Below, piece by piece: positions 17,714-25,541 of a stretch of 64,000 nt of DNA; within the stretch, counting starts at the first letter, position 1; every line of letters begins with the position of its first letter. Both the position numbers and the translations under genes were made by a program. The stretch spans positions 62,001 to 126,000 of the forward strand of contig JAFUWN010000076.1 of assembly GCA_017483465.1 (NCBI GenBank), in the 5' to 3' direction. This DNA comes from Oscillospiraceae bacterium. Lineage in GTDB: Bacteria; Bacillota; Clostridia; Oscillospirales; Ruminococcaceae. Below the pieces are notes generated by a model. That model was given only the letters and a program-made list of their open reading frames with translations. It was not told where the DNA came from and did no database searches.

Positions 17714-19336
17714 ATGAGTTGGTACGAGAATGCAATTATTTATCATATTTATCCGATGGGGTTCTGCGGTGCTCCTAAGATGAACGAGGGCGGTGAGCCT
17801 GTCAACCGTCTGGAGAAAGTCCTTGACTGGATTCCTCATCTGCTGGAAATGAACGTTGACGCTGTGTATTTCAGCCCGATTTTTGAATCTGTCGAGCATG
17901 GCTATGATACTACGGATTATAAAATGATTGACAGAAGACTCGGCACAAATGAGATGTTTAAAACGATCTGCGAAAAGCTTCACGAGAACGGCATTCATGT
18001 GATTCTGGATGGTGTGTTCAATCATGTGGGGAGAAAATTCTTTGCTTTTACGGATATTCAGGAAAAAGGACAGAATTCCCGTTACTGCGGATGGTTTCAG
18101 AACCTGAACTTCGGCGGACAGTCGCCCTGCGGTGACCCGTTCTGGTATGAGGGCTGGAACGGACATTATAATTTAGTAAAATTAAATCTCCAGAATCCGG
18201 AAGTCTGTGATTATTTATTAGACGCTGTCGGCTACTGGATGGATGAATTTAAAATTGACGGTATCAGATTCGATGCCGCTGACTGTATTGATTTTAATTT
18301 CTTTAAGAGAATCCGGAGCTTCTGCAAGGGTAAAAATCCGGAATTCTGGCTGATGGGTGAGATCATCCACGGAGACTATAACAGATGGGCCAATCCGGAA
18401 ATGCTCGATTCTGTGACGAATTACGAGTGCTTTAAGGGTATCTGGTCTTCTCATAATTCTAAGAATTATTTCGAGATTGATTATTCGATCAACCGGCAGT
18501 CCGGTGCAAACGGCGGTATTTACAGAAATCTGAAATTATATAATTTCGTGGATAATCACGATGTCGACCGTCTTGCAAGCAAGCTGGAAACTCCGGCCTA
18601 TTTAAATACCTGCTATACGCTGTTATATGCAATGCCCGGCATTCCGTCCATCTACTACGGAAGTGAATACGGAATTAAGGGTGCAAAGCGTGACGGCTGG
18701 GATGATTCCCCTATGCGGCCTTGTCTTGATCTCGAAGAACTCAAAAACGAAAATACGGAACTCTATCAGCATATCGTCAAGCTGGGCAGAATCTACAGAG
18801 CTTACCCGGCTATGAGAACCGGCAATTATAACCGCTATCAGATTACGAACAGGCAGTTACTGTTTGCCAAAGAACTGGGCGATCAGGTTGTTTATGTCGC
18901 TCTGAATCTGGACGACAATCCGTATGATATGCAGTTCGGCACACATTATGACGGCCTTGTGGATATCCTCAACGGAAAGCCCGTAGAAGTGCAGAACGGT
19001 CAGGCAAGAATCCATGTCGAACCGCATTCTTCTATGATTCTTGTGCATGATGATATTGTCAATATCGAACCCGAAGTCAAGCCCGAACCTGTACAGACAC
19101 CGACAGAAATCAGAGTCGGCTGCAAGTACAAGCATTTCAAGGGCGGTATCTATACCGTGACGGCAGTCGCCACACACAGCGAAACCCTCGAAGAACTCGT
19201 GATCTATCAGAGTGACGAGGACGGAAAAATCTGGGCAAGACCGAAATCTATGTTTATAGATTCTGTGGGCGATAAAAAACGCTTTTCTCTTTATCTGAAT
19301 CTGAAGCATAAGCTGGAAGATCAGGATGAAAAATAA
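17714..19336 (+). CDS. Cytoplasmic GH13 alpha-amylase-family enzyme with DUF1653 tail
   Basis: 540 residues, no signal peptide. GH13 features: DGVFNHVG, nucleophile in DGIRFDAAD (Asp187), acid/base in LMGEII (Glu216), and transition-state Asp in FVDNHDVDR (Asp283). It should act on alpha-glucosidic links (maltodextrin, glycogen or similar) inside the cell. Residues about 470-530 (GCKYKHFKGGIYTV...WARPKSMF) match DUF1653, a small beta domain rarely fused to an amylase. The ATG at 17714 follows GAAGGAG. A hairpin terminator follows. Confidence 0.9.
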   Translation: MSWYENAIIYHIYPMGFCGAPKMNEGGEPVNRLEKVLDWIPHLLEMNVDAVYFSPIFESVEHGYDTTDYKMIDRRLGTNEMFKTICEKLHENGIHVILDGVFNHVGRKFFAFTDIQEKGQNSRYCGWFQNLNFGGQSPCGDPFWYEGWNGHYNLVKLNLQNPEVCDYLLDAVGYWMDEFKIDGIRFDAADCIDFNFFKRIRSFCKGKNPEFWLMGEIIHGDYNRWANPEMLDSVTNYECFKGIWSSHNSKNYFEIDYSINRQSGANGGIYRNLKLYNFVDNHDVDRLASKLETPAYLNTCYTLLYAMPGIPSIYYGSEYGIKGAKRDGWDDSPMRPCLDLEELKNENTELYQHIVKLGRIYRAYPAMRTGNYNRYQITNRQLLFAKELGDQVVYVALNLDDNPYDMQFGTHYDGLVDILNGKPVEVQNGQARIHVEPHSSMILVHDDIVNIEPEVKPEPVQTPTEIRVGCKYKHFKGGIYTVTAVATHSETLEELVIYQSDEDGKIWARPKSMFIDSVGDKKRFSLYLNLKHKLEDQDEK

Positions 19337-19373
19337 AAGTCAATTTCTCATTTTTCCTCTACCTTTCTGAACT

Positions 19374-19399
19374 ATCCCCCTGTATTGCTACAGGGGGAT
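19374..19399 (+). terminator. Hairpin terminator after the GH13 gene
   Basis: Perfect 11-bp stem ATCCCCCTGTA/TACAGGGGGAT with a TTGC loop, followed by a T-rich stretch (GTTCGTTTGTTATT). Confidence 0.7.
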
Positions 19400-19408
19400 G
19401 TTCGTTTG

Positions 19409-19477
19409 TTATTCCGCCGGATTCTGTTCGTTCTTGTTTTCGGGAGCGGATTTTTTATTTTTCTTGTTCTTGCTCAT
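19409..19477 (-). CDS. 22-residue Lys/Asn-rich small ORF after the anti-sigma gene
   Basis: ATG at 19477-19475, stop at 19411-19409; 22 residues, starting MSKNKKNKK and ending QNPAE, strongly basic at the front and acidic at the end. AGGAG lies 7 nt before the ATG, inside the end of the anti-sigma gene, whose frame overlaps by 23 nt, so translation would be coupled. No family is recognised. It is reported because the ribosome site is good and the biased composition is coherent; it may still be chance. Confidence 0.45.
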   Translation of the reverse strand: MSKNKKNKKSAPENKNEQNPAE

Positions 19478-19874
19478 GATAATTCTCCTGTTCTGACAGA
19501 AAATTTCTGTCAGGAATAGCATTGCCGGATATTTCAGAATTATTCAGATCAGATTCTGTTTCGGTTGTTTCTTCGGTGACTTCGACCGGAACCGTTGCCG
19601 AAGGCTGTAAGACTTCACTGCTTTGCCGGGCAAGCATACTCTGCACGGAAATGCCGATCACCAGACCCATCACAGCCGCCGCAGCCACAAAGCCTCCGTA
19701 CCGCCGGAAACCTGTTTCCTGCCGGAACGGTTCATGATGAGAAGAATCATGTTCATGCGTTTCATAATGATCATAAATATCTTTCTGATACAGCTCCTGA
19801 CGGATTTTTTCAGCAGTATCTTCCGGAGCATGTACAGAATCATAGGCTTGTTTGATTTCTTTTCTGAGATTCAT
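19455..19874 (-). CDS. Single-pass membrane protein, probable anti-sigma factor
   Basis: 139 residues: a charged cytosolic N-terminus (1-58, His-rich around 34-48), one membrane helix (about 60-82) and a Thr/Glu-rich outer tail. Its ATG overlaps the stop codon of the ECF sigma gene by one base, so the two are coupled. This topology and position are typical of membrane anti-sigma factors in Firmicutes, but no zinc-binding H-x3-C-x2-C motif is present, so the role is inferred from context. Confidence 0.6.
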   Translation of the reverse strand: MNLRKEIKQAYDSVHAPEDTAEKIRQELYQKDIYDHYETHEHDSSHHEPFRQETGFRRYGGFVAAAAVMGLVIGISVQSMLARQSSEVLQPSATVPVEVTEETTETESDLNNSEISGNAIPDRNFLSEQENYHEQEQEK

Positions 19875-20401
19875 CAGAATTCCCCCTTTTCCAGAATTTT
19901 CCGGAGTTTGTTCCGGCCTCTGACCAGATGTTGTGCGACTGCGGCTTCTGAACGGCCTGTGATTCCGGCAATTTCTTTGATCGAATACTCTTCATAATAA
20001 TATAAATACACGGCAATCCTGTATTTTTCCGGCAATTGCAGAACCGCCTGCAAAACACCGGAATTTTTTTGTGATCCGGCTTGTTTCTGCGGAAAATCGG
20101 CCGGATCGAGATCAGTCCGCCGGCTTTTCCAGAAGCTTTTCAACAAATTCCTGCTCTCGTTGATCGTCACACGCAGAAGCCAGGCTTTCCGGTGTTCTTC
20201 GCTTGCAAACTCCGGAGCATAGCGAAAATATTTCAGAAACACTTCCTGCATAATATCTTCGGCATCGGCGTGACTGCGTGTCATGGTCAGAGCCGTCCGG
20301 TAGAGCATGTCCTTATACTGCTCCACGACCCGGAACGAAATCCCTGTCATGGAAATGCGTTCCCGTTCGGGTTCCTGATACTGTTCTGAGACTGTCAGCA
20401 T
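19874..20401 (-). CDS. ECF-type RNA polymerase sigma factor
   Basis: 175 residues with sigma region 2 (about 25-90: DMLYRTALTMTRSHADAEDIMQEVFLKYF) and region 4 (about 115-170: LPEKYRIAVYLYYYEEYSIKEIA, then a helix-turn-helix RSEAAVAQHLVRGRNKLRK). It lacks regions 1 and 3, as expected for group IV sigma factors. AAAGGTGAT lies 6 nt before the ATG. It is followed, overlapping by one base, by the putative anti-sigma gene. No convincing promoter was recognised upstream, which would fit auto-recognition of a non-sigma-A sequence (inference). Confidence 0.9.
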   Translation of the reverse strand: MLTVSEQYQEPERERISMTGISFRVVEQYKDMLYRTALTMTRSHADAEDIMQEVFLKYFRYAPEFASEEHRKAWLLRVTINESRNLLKSFWKSRRTDLDPADFPQKQAGSQKNSGVLQAVLQLPEKYRIAVYLYYYEEYSIKEIAGITGRSEAAVAQHLVRGRNKLRKILEKGEF

Positions 20402-20539
20402 GGAATATCACCTTTCTTTCTGTATTTTATTTTCTATACAAGTCAGAAACCGGATTTATGACAGTTTTTTTAAAATTCAGCATTTTGAATAAAAATTAAG
20501 TTCAAATTTTTATATTACAGAAAAATATGCATAAACCGA

Positions 20540-20568
20540 TTGACTTTCTATGTAATTCATGTTATAAT
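20540..20568 (+). promoter_or_regulatory. Promoter of the FIST-GGDEF operon
   Basis: TTGACT (20540-20545), 17-nt spacer, TATAAT (20563-20568) preceded by ATGT. Confidence 0.82.
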
Positions 20569-20621
20569 AATACCAGAATATTTTTTTAATATATCTGTGA
20601 TTTTTATAAGGACGTGACAGT

Positions 20622-22379
20622 ATGAAGCAGTTTCAGTTTATCTATCAGAATCAGAATCAGCTCCGGAATGAACTGACCAAAATCCGCCAGTGGGAAAAAA
20701 GCAGAATTACTTCCAGTGTGGTTTTCTGCATTTTTTCCGAAGTTCTGGAGAAAGAAACACTGGATAATATCTGCCTGACCATCCGGCAGGAACTCCCGGA
20801 CGCTCTGTATATGGGCAGTTCCACCAACGGCAATATCATGAACGGCCATGTGGAAACAGAGATTGTAATTGTCTGCACGGTTATGGAATATCCGTCCACC
20901 CGTGCCGAACTGCTGCAAATGCCCCTGAATGCCGAAAATGCAATCCAGACGGTTCATCAGCTTTCTGATTATATTGCTGAAAATCCATGGGTCAAGGCCG
21001 TGGAAATGCTGGTCACGATCAGAGGCATGTCTATGACAGGTTTCTGCGAAGAACTGGGAAAACTCCCCGTGCAGATCAGTGTGTTCGGCGGCGGTGCATT
21101 CAGTTCCGATATGGATAACGAAGCCTGTGTGTTCTCCAAAGCCGGGGATTATTCGACATCTTCCGTGGTCTTTCTGCTGATGGGCGGCGAGGATTTCTAT
21201 GTGACAACTATGCATGTCACGGGCTGGAAGCCTCTGGGCAAGAAATTTCTGGTGACCCGTTCCGAAGGCAGTATGCTTTATGAATTGGATCATAAGCCCG
21301 CTTATGATGTATATTACAGATATCTGAATATCCGCAATGACGAGCACTTTTTCAGTAATACACTGGAATTTCCGTTTTTCTATGAACATCATGGAATGAA
21401 TATTCTGCGTGCTCCGATTGCGAGTCAGGATGACGGCTCTCTTGTGATGACTTCGGATGTAGATGAAAATGTTGTTGCCCGCATGGCTTACGGCGACCCG
21501 TGGACGATTCTCGCACATATCCGCCGGAGCGGTCAGAAAATTCAGGAATTTCATCCCGAAGTGATCAGAGTCTATTCCTGTGCCGCCAGAAGAACATTTT
21601 GGGGCATGGATGAAATCAGCAAGGAAACTATGCCGTTCCAGTCGGTCGCCCCGACATCCGGTTTCTATACTTCCGGTGAATTCCTCAGAACCGGTGAGTT
21701 TGTCAATCAGCATAATGTGACACTGGTCATTGCCGGTATGCGTGAGGGCATTCCGAATGAAAATCAGCATTCTGATTTCCAGATGAACGAAGAACAGTTC
21801 TCCGGAAAAGTTTCCATGATCAACCGTCTGGCGACATTCATCGAAGCCGCTACCGAAGAACTCGAAGAAGCTAACCAGAAACTCGCATTCATGGCCGTCT
21901 CTGACGGTCTGACACAGCTCTGTAACCGTCATGAAATCGAACGCAGAATCAAAGAAGCTATCGAAGAATGCGGCCGCCGTCCGGAACAGAAACTCAGTCT
22001 GATCATGCTGGATATTGATAATTTCAAGAAAGTCAATGATACGTATGGCCATAAAGAGGGCGATAACGTGATTATCGGCCTGTCAAAGCTCCTGCGTGAC
22101 GGCATTGCGGCTCATAATCCCGACGCTTCTGCCGGAAGATGGGGCGGAGAAGAATTTATGCTCATGCTGCCGTATCCGATTGATTATGTCATGAAAGCCG
22201 CCGAGGATATCCGGAGCGATTTTGAAGCTCTCGAATTTACACAGGCAGGCCACAGAACCGTCAGTGTCGGTGTCACGGAATTCCGGCCGGGCGAGTCCAG
22301 TGATGCTCTCTGCATCCGTGTCGACAAAGCACTCTACCAGGCAAAAGAATCAGGAAAAAACAGAGTAATCGTATTATAA
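20622..22379 (+). CDS. FIST-sensor diguanylate cyclase (FIST-GGDEF)
   Basis: 585 residues. The N-terminal two thirds (about 30-380) read as FIST N and C sensory domains (MGSSTNGNI, VFGGGAFSSD, SCAARRTFWG), thought to bind small ligands such as amino acids. A GGDEF domain follows (about 430-585) with active site GGEEF near 508-512 and the metal-binding LDIDNFKKVND. The inhibitory I-site (RxxD) is absent: the corresponding positions are Asn and Ala. The protein is cytosolic and should make c-di-GMP. It is followed 25 nt later by an EAL protein, pairing synthesis with breakdown in one operon. AAGGA precedes the ATG. Confidence 0.87.
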   Translation: MKQFQFIYQNQNQLRNELTKIRQWEKSRITSSVVFCIFSEVLEKETLDNICLTIRQELPDALYMGSSTNGNIMNGHVETEIVIVCTVMEYPSTRAELLQMPLNAENAIQTVHQLSDYIAENPWVKAVEMLVTIRGMSMTGFCEELGKLPVQISVFGGGAFSSDMDNEACVFSKAGDYSTSSVVFLLMGGEDFYVTTMHVTGWKPLGKKFLVTRSEGSMLYELDHKPAYDVYYRYLNIRNDEHFFSNTLEFPFFYEHHGMNILRAPIASQDDGSLVMTSDVDENVVARMAYGDPWTILAHIRRSGQKIQEFHPEVIRVYSCAARRTFWGMDEISKETMPFQSVAPTSGFYTSGEFLRTGEFVNQHNVTLVIAGMREGIPNENQHSDFQMNEEQFSGKVSMINRLATFIEAATEELEEANQKLAFMAVSDGLTQLCNRHEIERRIKEAIEECGRRPEQKLSLIMLDIDNFKKVNDTYGHKEGDNVIIGLSKLLRDGIAAHNPDASAGRWGGEEFMLMLPYPIDYVMKAAEDIRSDFEALEFTQAGHRTVSVGVTEFRPGESSDALCIRVDKALYQAKESGKNRVIVL

Positions 22380-22404
22380 TATTTCAGAAAGGGAGGAATG
22401 AGAG

Positions 22405-24078
22405 ATGAAGCAGGGGAGAATTGAAAAATTAAATCAGTTGTTTGAAGCCCTCAGTGTCATCGCAGACGGCAGTTATGTGTATCTCTGCGATATGAAAGAA
22501 GATTATTCCCGCTGGTCACAGAGTGCGGTTGATTTTTTCGCTCTGCCGGGTATCTATATGGAACATGCCGGAGAAATCTGGGAAGAACATATCCATCCGG
22601 AGGACAGGAAAGTCTATCATCAGAGCATTGAGGCAATCTTTGCCGGAAAAGACGGCAAACACGATATGCAGTACCGGGCAAAGGCCCGTGACGGAACATA
22701 TGCCGTCTGCACCTGCCGGGGCATTGTCATCCGTGACGAACACGGAGAACCGGAATATTTCGGCGGAGCTATCAAGAATCACGGTCTGATGAGCTATATC
22801 GACGCTGTGACCGGTCTGCGAAGTCTTTACGGCTTTTTTGACGATCTGGAAATGATCTTCCGGAAACGGGAACCGCATTCGGCTCTGCTGGTAGGTATCA
22901 GCAATTTTTCCAATATCAACGATATTTACGGCTATACGTTCGGAAACCGGGTACTCCAGCGGCTGAATATGCTCCTGAAAGACAAGTTCGCCAACAAGGG
23001 AGCACTCTACCGCATGGACGGTACAAAATTTACAATCATCAGTCATGACCTCTCTCCGGAACAGCTGGCCGATCTCTACCGGGAACTCAAAAAAGAAGTC
23101 TCCCATGATTTCTATGTCAATAACGAGCATGTCAGCATTTCGCTCAATGCCGGCATTGTGAAAATCGACAGCTTTGATATCAGCAAAGAAACCGTCTATT
23201 CCTGTCTCCGCTATGTCTATTACGAATCCAAAAACAGACGGCTCGGCGAGCCTGTCATCTTCGTGGACGAGCTTTCTGATGACAACAGAATGCTGATCGA
23301 AAAATTAAACGTCATCCGGAACAGCGTTTCCGAAAACTGCAAGGGCTTTTATCTCTGCTATCAGCCGATTATGGACGCAGATACCGAAAAGCTCAAAGGC
23401 ATGGAAGCCCTCATCCGATGGAAAAATGATCTCTACGGCACGATTCCGCCGATTCAGTTCATTCCCGTTCTGGAGCAGGATCCCTTATTTCCCGAACTCG
23501 GCAAGTGGATTCTCCAGCAGGCTATGGAAGACGGCAAGCTTATGCTCCAGAAATATCCGGATTTTATCATGAATGTGAATTTATCCTATGCTCAGCTCGA
23601 ACAGGCCGATTTTGTGGATACTGTCCTGAATCTGCTTGATCAGACCGGATTCCCGCCGGAGAATTTCTGCCTGGAAATTACAGAACGCTGCCGGTTGCTG
23701 GATATTACACTGCTGAAAAAAATGTTTACGACTTTCCGGGAACACGGAATCAGAATCGCTCTGGATGACTTCGGAACAGGCTTTTCTTCGCTGGGAATTC
23801 TGCGTGAACTGCCTGTGGATACGGTCAAGATCGACCGGGAATATGTCAAGAACGTTGAGAAGAGTGCTTCTGATCAGAATACTGTGAAATTCATCTCGAA
23901 TCTGGCCGATGCCTTTTCCGCAGAAGTCTGTGTCGAGGGTGTGGAAACCGCTCAAATGCGTGATTTTCTGAAAAAATACGGAGTCAACAGCTTACAGGGG
24001 TATTTTTATTCCAAGCCCATCCCGATGGAACAGTTTGTGGAAAAATACATACAGGAAAAACTTCCTGAAACTGCATAA
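22405..24078 (+). CDS. PAS-GGDEF(degenerate)-EAL c-di-GMP phosphodiesterase
   Basis: 557 residues. A PAS domain (about 20-130) precedes a GGDEF-like domain (about 140-300) whose active site is degenerate (DGTKF in RMDGTKFTII), so it should not cyclise GTP and may be regulatory. The EAL domain (about 315-557) keeps GMEALIRW, NVNLS, EITER, DDFGTGFSS, KIDREYV, VEGVE and LQGYFYSKP, so phosphodiesterase activity is likely. Cytosolic, with GGGAGG before the ATG. It forms an operon with the FIST cyclase upstream and a small antitoxin-like gene downstream. Confidence 0.88.
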   Translation: MKQGRIEKLNQLFEALSVIADGSYVYLCDMKEDYSRWSQSAVDFFALPGIYMEHAGEIWEEHIHPEDRKVYHQSIEAIFAGKDGKHDMQYRAKARDGTYAVCTCRGIVIRDEHGEPEYFGGAIKNHGLMSYIDAVTGLRSLYGFFDDLEMIFRKREPHSALLVGISNFSNINDIYGYTFGNRVLQRLNMLLKDKFANKGALYRMDGTKFTIISHDLSPEQLADLYRELKKEVSHDFYVNNEHVSISLNAGIVKIDSFDISKETVYSCLRYVYYESKNRRLGEPVIFVDELSDDNRMLIEKLNVIRNSVSENCKGFYLCYQPIMDADTEKLKGMEALIRWKNDLYGTIPPIQFIPVLEQDPLFPELGKWILQQAMEDGKLMLQKYPDFIMNVNLSYAQLEQADFVDTVLNLLDQTGFPPENFCLEITERCRLLDITLLKKMFTTFREHGIRIALDDFGTGFSSLGILRELPVDTVKIDREYVKNVEKSASDQNTVKFISNLADAFSAEVCVEGVETAQMRDFLKKYGVNSLQGYFYSKPIPMEQFVEKYIQEKLPETA

Positions 24079-24104
24079 GATATTTTCAGAAAGGAGCAGA
24101 GTTT

Positions 24105-24323
24105 ATGAACATCACGCTGCATTTGAATGACGAAGATACCCGGCTGATACAGAATGCCGCTGCTGCCGAAGGTGTTTCCGTCAATGAACTCGCACAGGCC
24201 GTACTGATGGAAATGATTGAAGACAGACTCGATTTGCAGGATTATCATAAAGCACTTGAAGAATATCACAAAAATCCTGTGACTTATACGCTCCAAGAGA
24301 TGAAAGAAGAAATATTCTGTTGA
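24105..24323 (+). CDS. Small ribbon-helix-helix/antitoxin-like protein (DUF6290-like), no toxin partner
   Basis: 72 residues: a beta strand (NITLHLN) followed by helices (DEDTRLIQNAAAAEGVSV, NELAQAVLMEMIEDR) fits a ribbon-helix-helix fold, and the tail (DYHKALEEYHKNPVTYTLQE) resembles RelB/DUF6290 antitoxins. Such genes are normally followed at once by a RelE-type toxin; here a strong terminator follows instead. AAAGGAG lies 9 nt before the ATG. It is the last gene of the c-di-GMP operon. It may be a solitary antitoxin or a DNA-binding autoregulator. Confidence 0.65.
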   Translation: MNITLHLNDEDTRLIQNAAAAEGVSVNELAQAVLMEMIEDRLDLQDYHKALEEYHKNPVTYTLQEMKEEIFC

Positions 24324-24333
24324 CAGAAAATAC

Positions 24334-24360
24334 ATCCCCTGTTTTAAAAACAGGGGATTT
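24334..24360. terminator. Bidirectional terminator between the c-di-GMP operon and the PNPOx gene
   Basis: ATCCCCTGTTTT (24334-24345) pairs with AAAACAGGGGAT (24347-24358). T-rich sequence follows on both strands, so it can serve the two convergent genes. Confidence 0.82.
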
Positions 24361-24376
24361 CATACTAATCCTATTA

Positions 24377-24766
24377 TTATAATAAGCTTTCGCCCTCGCC
24401 CATCATGGGGATTTCGACAGCGGTGGCCTCTTCGATATGGAAAACGCCCATAATGCTGGTATCTGTGTAAATCTGACGAAGACTCGGCATAGTCTCGAAA
24501 GCCTTGTCAATATATTCCTGTTCGGAATCGAATACGGCTTTCCCGGTATAGCGAAGCCAGTGGCCGTCCGGTTTGCAGGCGACAAGCTCCACTTTAGGAT
24601 TGGCCTGCAACTGCTTGTAAACGTTCTTGAATTTGCCTACGCCGAAGCAGATTTTGTCATTCAGCTCGAAATGCAGACCCAGCGGACGAAGTTTCGGCTG
24701 ATCGCCGTCCACAGTGGCGAGGTAGAATGTTCCGGCTTCGGTTAAGAACTCGTTGATTTTGCTCAT
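24377..24766 (-). CDS. Pyridoxamine 5'-phosphate oxidase-like (split beta-barrel) flavoprotein
   Basis: 129 residues, one split-barrel domain: INEFLTEAGTFYLATVDGDQPKLRPLG, then ICFGVGKFKNVYKQLQANPKVEL and the closing GHWLRYTGKAVF. Small proteins of this group bind FMN (or F420 in actinobacteria) and act as reductases of uncertain substrate; true PdxH is longer. A consensus promoter and an AGGAGG ribosome site precede it. It is divergent from the two-component system. Function beyond flavin binding is not defined. Confidence 0.85.
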   Translation of the reverse strand: MSKINEFLTEAGTFYLATVDGDQPKLRPLGLHFELNDKICFGVGKFKNVYKQLQANPKVELVACKPDGHWLRYTGKAVFDSEQEYIDKAFETMPSLRQIYTDTSIMGVFHIEEATAVEIPMMGEGESLL

Positions 24767-24800
24767 GACAGAAATTCCTCCTGAGGTTTATTTTCAGTTT

Positions 24801-24829
24801 ATTATAACACAAAACTGACTTTTTGTCAA
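24801..24829 (-). promoter_or_regulatory. Consensus promoter of the PNPOx-like gene
   Basis: Minus strand TTGACA (24829-24824), 17-nt spacer, TATAAT (24806-24801) with TGT before the -10. Confidence 0.85.
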
Positions 24830-24866
24830 GTGTTTTTATGTAATTTATCAAGAAAGGGGTTTTTTT

Positions 24867-25541
24867 ATGCCTGATATTTTACTGATTGAAGATGATGATG
24901 CGATTGCAGAAGCTCTCGCAAGTTATTTACAGTCTGACGGCTATGCCGTCCGCCGTGCCAACGGTCAGAAACAAGGTCTGGAGCTGTTCCGGACGAATCC
25001 GCCGGACTGCGTGCTTCTGGATATTTCCCTTGCGGACGGGAACGGCTTTTCGGTCTGTTCGGCAATCAAGGGAGAATCGGAAGTGCCTGTGATCTTCCTG
25101 ACCGCTTCGGCGGATGAATCCTGCACAGTCGCCGGATTCGATGTCGGTGCGGATGACTATATCAGCAAGCCTTTCAGGCCGAGGGAACTTTCCGCCAGAA
25201 TCCGGAATGTCCTGAGAAGAAATCATCATCATGCAAAAATTCTGCATTGTCAGAATCTTACGCTCGACCCGACCAAAGCTCTGGTGATGAAGAACCGGCA
25301 GGAAGTGTTTTTATCCGCTCTGGAATACAGATTGTTATTATTATTTTTATCCAATCCCGGCCAGCTCATCACCCGTGACCGGATGGCAGAGGAATTATGG
25401 ACAGTCTCCGGAGAATTTATCGGTGATAATACGCTTAATGTCTATATGAAACGGCTTCGTGACAAGATCGAGGATGACCCCCAGAATCCGAAAATTATCC
25501 GGACGGTCAGAGGGCTGGGCTATAAGGCTTCGGAATCATGA
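24867..25541 (+). CDS. OmpR-family response regulator
   Basis: 224 residues: receiver domain (about 1-115) with acidic pocket EDDD, phosphoacceptor Asp52 in VLLDIS and the conserved Lys in ISKPF; winged-helix DNA-binding domain (about 130-222, ending VRGLGYK). It overlaps the histidine kinase gene by 4 nt (ATGA). AAAGGGG precedes the ATG. This regulator and its short kinase resemble the pairs that control peptide-efflux ABC transporters; a candidate target lies near 37.65 kb (inference). Confidence 0.92.
   Translation: MPDILLIEDDDAIAEALASYLQSDGYAVRRANGQKQGLELFRTNPPDCVLLDISLADGNGFSVCSAIKGESEVPVIFLTASADESCTVAGFDVGADDYISKPFRPRELSARIRNVLRRNHHHAKILHCQNLTLDPTKALVMKNRQEVFLSALEYRLLLLFLSNPGQLITRDRMAEELWTVSGEFIGDNTLNVYMKRLRDKIEDDPQNPKIIRTVRGLGYKASES

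Noticed and set aside
20604..22052. 482-codon minus-strand frame opposite the FIST-GGDEF gene
   Set aside because: Exact shadow of a gene with clear GGDEF and FIST motifs; no ribosome site, no recognisable domain.
24777..24866. Promoter for the two-component genes on the plus strand
   Set aside because: TTGTCA at 24823-24828 has no -10 at an acceptable distance; no convincing promoter could be named.
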